DNA from: Micromonospora fulviviridis
GTDB lineage: Bacteria > Actinomycetota > Actinomycetes > Mycobacteriales > Micromonosporaceae
DNA length: 64,000 nucleotides
Direction: 5' to 3'
Assembly (NCBI RefSeq): GCF_014648395.1
Contig: NZ_BMRA01000003.1
Coordinates: 307,137 to 371,136 of the forward strand
In this document: positions 60,324 to 64,000 of the stretch, piece by piece
Layout of the letters: each line of letters begins with the position of its first letter
How positions within the stretch are numbered: position 1 is the stretch's first letter
The notes under the pieces: model-generated
Databases searched by the model: none
What the model was told of the DNA's origin: nothing
The model's input: the letters and a program-made list of their open reading frames with translations, nothing else
Program-made: the position numbers and the translations under genes

Positions 60324-61949
60324 GTGTCCACACCAGACAGCGGTCCGTGGTGGCGTGGAGCGGTGATCTACCAGGTGTACCCGCGGAGCTTCGCCGACGG
60401 CGGTGGCGACGGCGTCGGTGACATCGCCGGCATCCGGTCCCGGCTCCACTACCTCGCGGAGCTCGGCGTCGACGCGATCTGGTTCAGCCCCTGGTACCCC
60501 TCGCCGATGGCCGACGCCGGCTACGACGTGGCCGACTACCGCGACATCGACCCGGTCTTCGGCACCCTCGCCGACGCGGAGGCCCTGATCAGCGAGGCGC
60601 ACGCGCTGGGCATCCGGACCATCGTCGACGTGGTGCCGAACCACTGCTCCGCCGCGCACCCCTGGTTCCGGGCGGCCCTCGCCGGCGGCCCGGACGCCCC
60701 GGAGCGGGAGCTGTTCTGGTTCCGCCCCGGCCGCGGCCCGGACGGCGACCAGCGGCCCACCGACTGGGTCGGCGAGTTCGGCGGCCCGACCTGGACGCGG
60801 ACGGTCAACCCCGACGGCACCCCCGGCGACTGGTATCTGCACCTGTTCGCCCCCGAACAGCCGGACTTCAACTGGGACCACCCGCGGGTGCGCGCCGAGT
60901 TCGAGGACATCCTGCGGTTCTGGTTCGACCGCGGGGTGGACGGCATCCGGATCGACTCGGCCGGGCTGCTGGTCAAGGACGGGACGCTGCCCGAGACCCG
61001 GCCGGACCGGCCGCACCCCTTCCGCGACCTCGACGGGGTGCACGAGATCTACCGGGGCTGGCGGCGGGTCGCCGACTCGTACCCGGGCGACCGGGCGCTG
61101 ATCGGGGAGGTGTGGCTGCCGGACCGGCAGCGGTTCGCCAACTACCTGCGCCCGGACGAGCTGCACGCGGCCTTCAACTTCGACTTCCTCGGCTGCGCCT
61201 GGGACGCCTCGGCGCTGCGCGAGAGCATCGACGGGACGCTGAGCGCGCACGCGCCGGTCGGCGCGCCGGCCACCTGGGTGCTCTCCAACCACGACGTCAC
61301 CCGGCACGTCACCCGCTACGGCCGGGGCGACACCCGGTTCAGCTTCGCGGCCAAGCGCGAGGGGATCCCCACCGACCTGGAGCTCGGCACCCGCCGGGCC
61401 CGGGCCGCCGCGCTGCTCTCCCTGGCGCTGCCCGGCGCCGCCTACGTCTACCAGGGGGAGGAGCTGGGGCTCTGGGAGGTCGAGGACATCCCGTACGAGC
61501 TGCGCCAGGACCCGATGTGGGAACGTTCCGGCCGGGTCGACCCCGGCCGGGACGGCTGCCGGGTGCCGCTGCCCTGGGCCGGCGACGCCCCGCCGTTCGG
61601 GTTCAGCCCCGACGGTGCGGCGGCCGCGCCCTGGCTGCCCCAGCCGGCCGACTGGAAGGACCGCACCGTCCGCGCCCAGACCGGCGACCCGCACTCGATG
61701 CTGGAGCTCTACCGGGCGGCCATCGCGATCCGCCGGTCCGAGGCCGCGCTCGGCGACGGCGGGCTCACCTGGCTGCCCGCCCCCGACCAGGTGCTCGCCT
61801 TCGCCCGCGACCCCGGCTTCACCTGCCTGGTCAACCTCTCCGCGGCCGCCGTGCCGCTGCCCGCGCACGAGCGGCTGCTGCTGGCCAGCGGACCGCTCGA
61901 CGACGACCGGCTGCCGCCGGACACCGCGGTCTGGCTACGGACCAGCTGA
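60324..61949 (+). CDS. Intracellular GH13 alpha-glucosidase
   Basis: 541 residues, no signal peptide. Catalytic triad of GH13: Asp211 in GIRIDSA, Glu262 in LIGEVWLP, Asp324 in LSNHDV. WWRGAVIYQVYPRSFAD opens the (beta/alpha)8 barrel and VPNHCSAAHPWF is region I. Oligo-1,6-glucosidase or alpha-glucosidase subfamily; here probably hydrolyses imported nigero- or malto-oligosaccharides to glucose. AAAGCAGG precedes GTG 60324 (GTG 60318 is in frame). Part of the ABC operon. Confidence 0.94.
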   Translation: MSTPDSGPWWRGAVIYQVYPRSFADGGGDGVGDIAGIRSRLHYLAELGVDAIWFSPWYPSPMADAGYDVADYRDIDPVFGTLADAEALISEAHALGIRTIVDVVPNHCSAAHPWFRAALAGGPDAPERELFWFRPGRGPDGDQRPTDWVGEFGGPTWTRTVNPDGTPGDWYLHLFAPEQPDFNWDHPRVRAEFEDILRFWFDRGVDGIRIDSAGLLVKDGTLPETRPDRPHPFRDLDGVHEIYRGWRRVADSYPGDRALIGEVWLPDRQRFANYLRPDELHAAFNFDFLGCAWDASALRESIDGTLSAHAPVGAPATWVLSNHDVTRHVTRYGRGDTRFSFAAKREGIPTDLELGTRRARAAALLSLALPGAAYVYQGEELGLWEVEDIPYELRQDPMWERSGRVDPGRDGCRVPLPWAGDAPPFGFSPDGAAAAPWLPQPADWKDRTVRAQTGDPHSMLELYRAAIAIRRSEAALGDGGLTWLPAPDQVLAFARDPGFTCLVNLSAAAVPLPAHERLLLASGPLDDDRLPPDTAVWLRTS

Positions 61950-61956
61950 CCCGTCC

Positions 61957-61990
61957 CGGCGTCGGCGGCCCGTCCCGGCCGCCGGCGCCG
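61957..61990 (+). terminator. Hairpin between GH13 and second GH87 genes
   Basis: CGGCGTCGGCGG (61957-61968) pairs with CCGCCGGCGCCG (61979-61990), 12 bp with one G-U pair, 10-nt loop. It may be a terminator or attenuator. Confidence 0.55.
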
Positions 61991-62067
61991 CCCCAGCAGG
62001 AAGGAGGAGCGGAGACACCGCACCGCACGGGGGACCTGGCCATCCGACGAAAGGGAGCGCACCCCTC

Positions 62068-64000
62068 ATGGCCGACCACACCACCCCGCACCACCCGCGC
62101 CGCCGCCGGCTCCGCGCGGGGCTGGCCGCCCTCGCCGGCGCCGCGCTGGCCGCCACCTCCGTCACCGTCGTGGCGCTCACCACCACCGCCACCCCGGCCC
62201 GCGCCGCCGGGCTGTCCCCGTTCGACATCGCCGGGCGCGGCGCCACCGTCGGATTCGTCGAACAGGAGGCGGAGAACGCCGTCCATACCGGCACCCGGAT
62301 CGGCCCCGACCGCCGCTACGGCACCCTCCCGTCGGAGGCGTCCGGTCGGGAGGCGGTCACCCTCGACGCCGTCGGCGAGTACGTCGAGTTCACCCTCACC
62401 GCGCCGGCCAACGCGGTCACCTTCCGGTACAGCCTGCCGGACAGCGCCGCCGGCACCGGCCGGGACGCAAGCATCGACCTGCGCGCCGGCGGCGCTCTCG
62501 TCAAGTCCGTCCCGGTCACCTCCCGGTACGGCTGGTACTACGGCGGGTACCCGTTCAACAACAACCCGGGCGACACCAACCCGCACCACTTCTACGACGA
62601 GACCCGCACCCTGTTCGGCACCACGTACCCGGCCGGCACGAAGATCCGCCTCCAGGTCTCCTCGACCGCGCAGTCGCCCAGCTTCACCATCGACCTGGCT
62701 GACTTCGAGCTGGTCGGCGGCCAGATCGCCAAGCCCGCCGGTGTGCTGGACGTGGTCACCGACTTCGGCGCCGACCCCACCGGCGCCACCGACTCGACCG
62801 CGAGGTTCCAGGCCGCGGTCGACGCCGGCAAGGCGCAGGGGAAGGTCGTGTGGATCCCCGCCGGCACCTTCACCCTCTGGGACCACGTCGTGGTCGACGG
62901 GGTGACCCTGCGCGGCGCCGGGCCCTGGTACTCGGTGCTCGGCGGCCGCCACCCCACCGACCGCAAGCGGGCCGCCGGCATCTACGGCAAGTACGTGCCC
63001 GGCGGCGGCTACAGCGGCGAGATCCGGCCGCACGAGGCCGGCGGGCCCAGCCGCAACGTCACCCTGCGGGACTTCGCCATCATCGGCGACATCCGCGAGC
63101 GGGTCGACGAGGACCAGGTCAACGCCCTGGGCGGGGCGATGTCGAACTCCGTGGTGGACAACCTCTGGTTGCAGCACACCAAGGTCGGCGCCTGGATGGA
63201 CGGCCCCATGGACAACTTCACCATCCGCAACAGCCGGATCCTCGACCAGACCGCCGACGGGGTGAACTTCCACTGGGGCGTCACCAACTCCACGGTGACC
63301 AACACCTTCGTCCGCAACACCGGTGACGACGGCCTGGCCATGTGGGCGCAGAGCGTGCCCAACGTCAACAACGCCTTCACCTTCAACACCGTCGGCGTCA
63401 CCATCCTGGCGAACAACCTGGTCACCTACGGCGGCCGGGACATCCGGATCACCGACAACGTCACCGCCGACTCGGTCACCAACGGCGGCGGCATCCACGT
63501 GGCCAACCGCTATCCCGGCGTGAACGGCCCCACCGCGGTCGCCGGCACCGTCACCGTCGCCCGCAACACCCTGATCCGCAACGGCAACTCGGACTACAAC
63601 TGGCGCTTCGGCGTCGGCGCGCTCTGGTTCTCGGCCCTCAACGAGCCGATCCAGGGCGCCACCATCAACGTCACCGACACCGACATCCTGGACAGCTCCT
63701 ACGCGGCCCTGCACTGGATCGAGGGGCAGACCAGCGGGATCAACCTGAACAACGTGCGGATCGACGGCGCGGGGACCTTCGCGCTCCAGGTGCAGGCGCC
63801 CAGCCAGGTCAGCTTCACGAACGTGCGGGCCACCGGGATCGCCCAGGCCAACCCGATGTACAACTGCGTCGGGAGCGGCTTCCAGATCACCCAGGGCGCC
63901 GGCAACTCCGGCTGGTACTCGGCGAGCCCGTACTGCGGGCCGTGGCCCGAGCCGCAGTGGGGCAACGGCCCGTCCACCCCGCCCACCCCGACCCCGCCCA
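62068..64000 (+). CDS. Second secreted GH87-type alpha-1,3-glucanase (runs off the right edge)
   Basis: At least 644 residues visible. Signal peptide LRAGLAALAGAALAATSVTV with ARA cleavage. The same two-part layout as the gene at 53285: beta domain (GRGATVGFVEQEAENAVHTG), then beta-helix with LDVVTDFGADPTGATDSTAR, GKVVWIPAGTFTLWDHVVV, DQVNALGGAMSNSVVDNLWL, TADGVNFHWGV and NTGDDGLAMW. Asp397, Asp420 and Asp421 repeat the GH87 spacing. The two proteins are perhaps half identical by eye. At the window edge the frame enters a Pro/Thr linker (STPPTPTPP), so a C-terminal carbohydrate-binding domain is expected. GAAAGGGAG precedes the ATG. Confidence 0.87.
   Translation, partial: MADHTTPHHPRRRRLRAGLAALAGAALAATSVTVVALTTTATPARAAGLSPFDIAGRGATVGFVEQEAENAVHTGTRIGPDRRYGTLPSEASGREAVTLDAVGEYVEFTLTAPANAVTFRYSLPDSAAGTGRDASIDLRAGGALVKSVPVTSRYGWYYGGYPFNNNPGDTNPHHFYDETRTLFGTTYPAGTKIRLQVSSTAQSPSFTIDLADFELVGGQIAKPAGVLDVVTDFGADPTGATDSTARFQAAVDAGKAQGKVVWIPAGTFTLWDHVVVDGVTLRGAGPWYSVLGGRHPTDRKRAAGIYGKYVPGGGYSGEIRPHEAGGPSRNVTLRDFAIIGDIRERVDEDQVNALGGAMSNSVVDNLWLQHTKVGAWMDGPMDNFTIRNSRILDQTADGVNFHWGVTNSTVTNTFVRNTGDDGLAMWAQSVPNVNNAFTFNTVGVTILANNLVTYGGRDIRITDNVTADSVTNGGGIHVANRYPGVNGPTAVAGTVTVARNTLIRNGNSDYNWRFGVGALWFSALNEPIQGATINVTDTDILDSSYAALHWIEGQTSGINLNNVRIDGAGTFALQVQAPSQVSFTNVRATGIAQANPMYNCVGSGFQITQGAGNSGWYSASPYCGPWPEPQWGNGPSTPPTPTPP

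Noticed and set aside
56901..61949. Missing ABC ATPase hidden in the operon
   Set aside because: No Walker A or LSGGQ sequence in any frame between these genes; a shared MsiK-type ATPase elsewhere is more likely.
1..64000. tRNA, rRNA or CRISPR features
   Set aside because: None of the intergenic regions shows a tRNA-like cloverleaf or repeat-spacer pattern that I could recognise by eye.

Overview
The window is high-GC actinobacterial DNA. Gene content suggests a member of the Micromonosporaceae, most likely Micromonospora: Pup-ligase and pafBC genes, a SigB/F/G-type sigma factor, CBM2-tagged polysaccharide-degrading enzymes, and very GC-rich hairpin terminators without U-tracts. At least 20 genes show a TANNNT-like -10 hexamer 6-7 nt before the start codon. 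This points to widespread leaderless transcription, and I used it to choose many starts.

Layout. 1-586: 5' part of a dTDP-glucose 4,6-dehydratase. 705-9073: core block with pafA, DUF3866, a cation diffusion facilitator, pafB-pafC, tatA and tatC. 9247-18000: metabolic genes, including a B12-type binding protein, an SCP2 protein coupled to a glycogen-debranching enzyme, a lipoprotein, an alcohol dehydrogenase, a diacylglycerol-kinase-like enzyme, an EamA exporter and a HAD hydrolase. 18064-21819: HelY-type helicase facing a 5'-3' exonuclease. 21880-30949: accessory block rich in regulator/target pairs (MarR/haloalkane dehalogenase, HxlR, MFS/HxlR-peroxiredoxin fusion, TetR/quinone reductase with twin operators, GNAT/TetR). 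31147-34410: CE1 esterase-CBM2, then a TnpB element inserted in a truncated gene, then rpmJ2. 34415-38637: SDR, glycosyltransferase, YdcF-like protein, a DUF4873-TetR operon, and a diiron oxygenase broken by an in-frame TGA. 38682-47002: GH5-CBM2 endoglucanase behind a CebR-type box, BON/STAS/GlsB stress genes, a two-component system coupled to a GerMN lipoprotein, a large secreted protein and a SigB-family sigma factor. 47174-51735: a 16-codon leader ORF and a 1,503-residue cytosolic poly-HAMP hybrid kinase built from 92-codon repeats. 51807-53170: PadR and a divergent hydrolase.

53285-64000 (continuing off the right edge) is the most coherent system: two secreted GH87-type alpha-1,3-glucanases flank a LacI regulator, a carbohydrate ABC importer (binding lipoprotein plus two permeases, no ATPase) and an intracellular GH13 alpha-glucosidase. 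I infer an alpha-1,3-glucan (fungal wall or bacterial mutan) utilisation locus. Secreted enzymes would release nigero-oligosaccharides, the ABC system would import them (probably energised by an unlinked MsiK-type ATPase), the GH13 enzyme would hydrolyse them, and LacI would control the set through a TTCTTGCAAGAA operator.

No tRNA, rRNA or CRISPR array was recognised.
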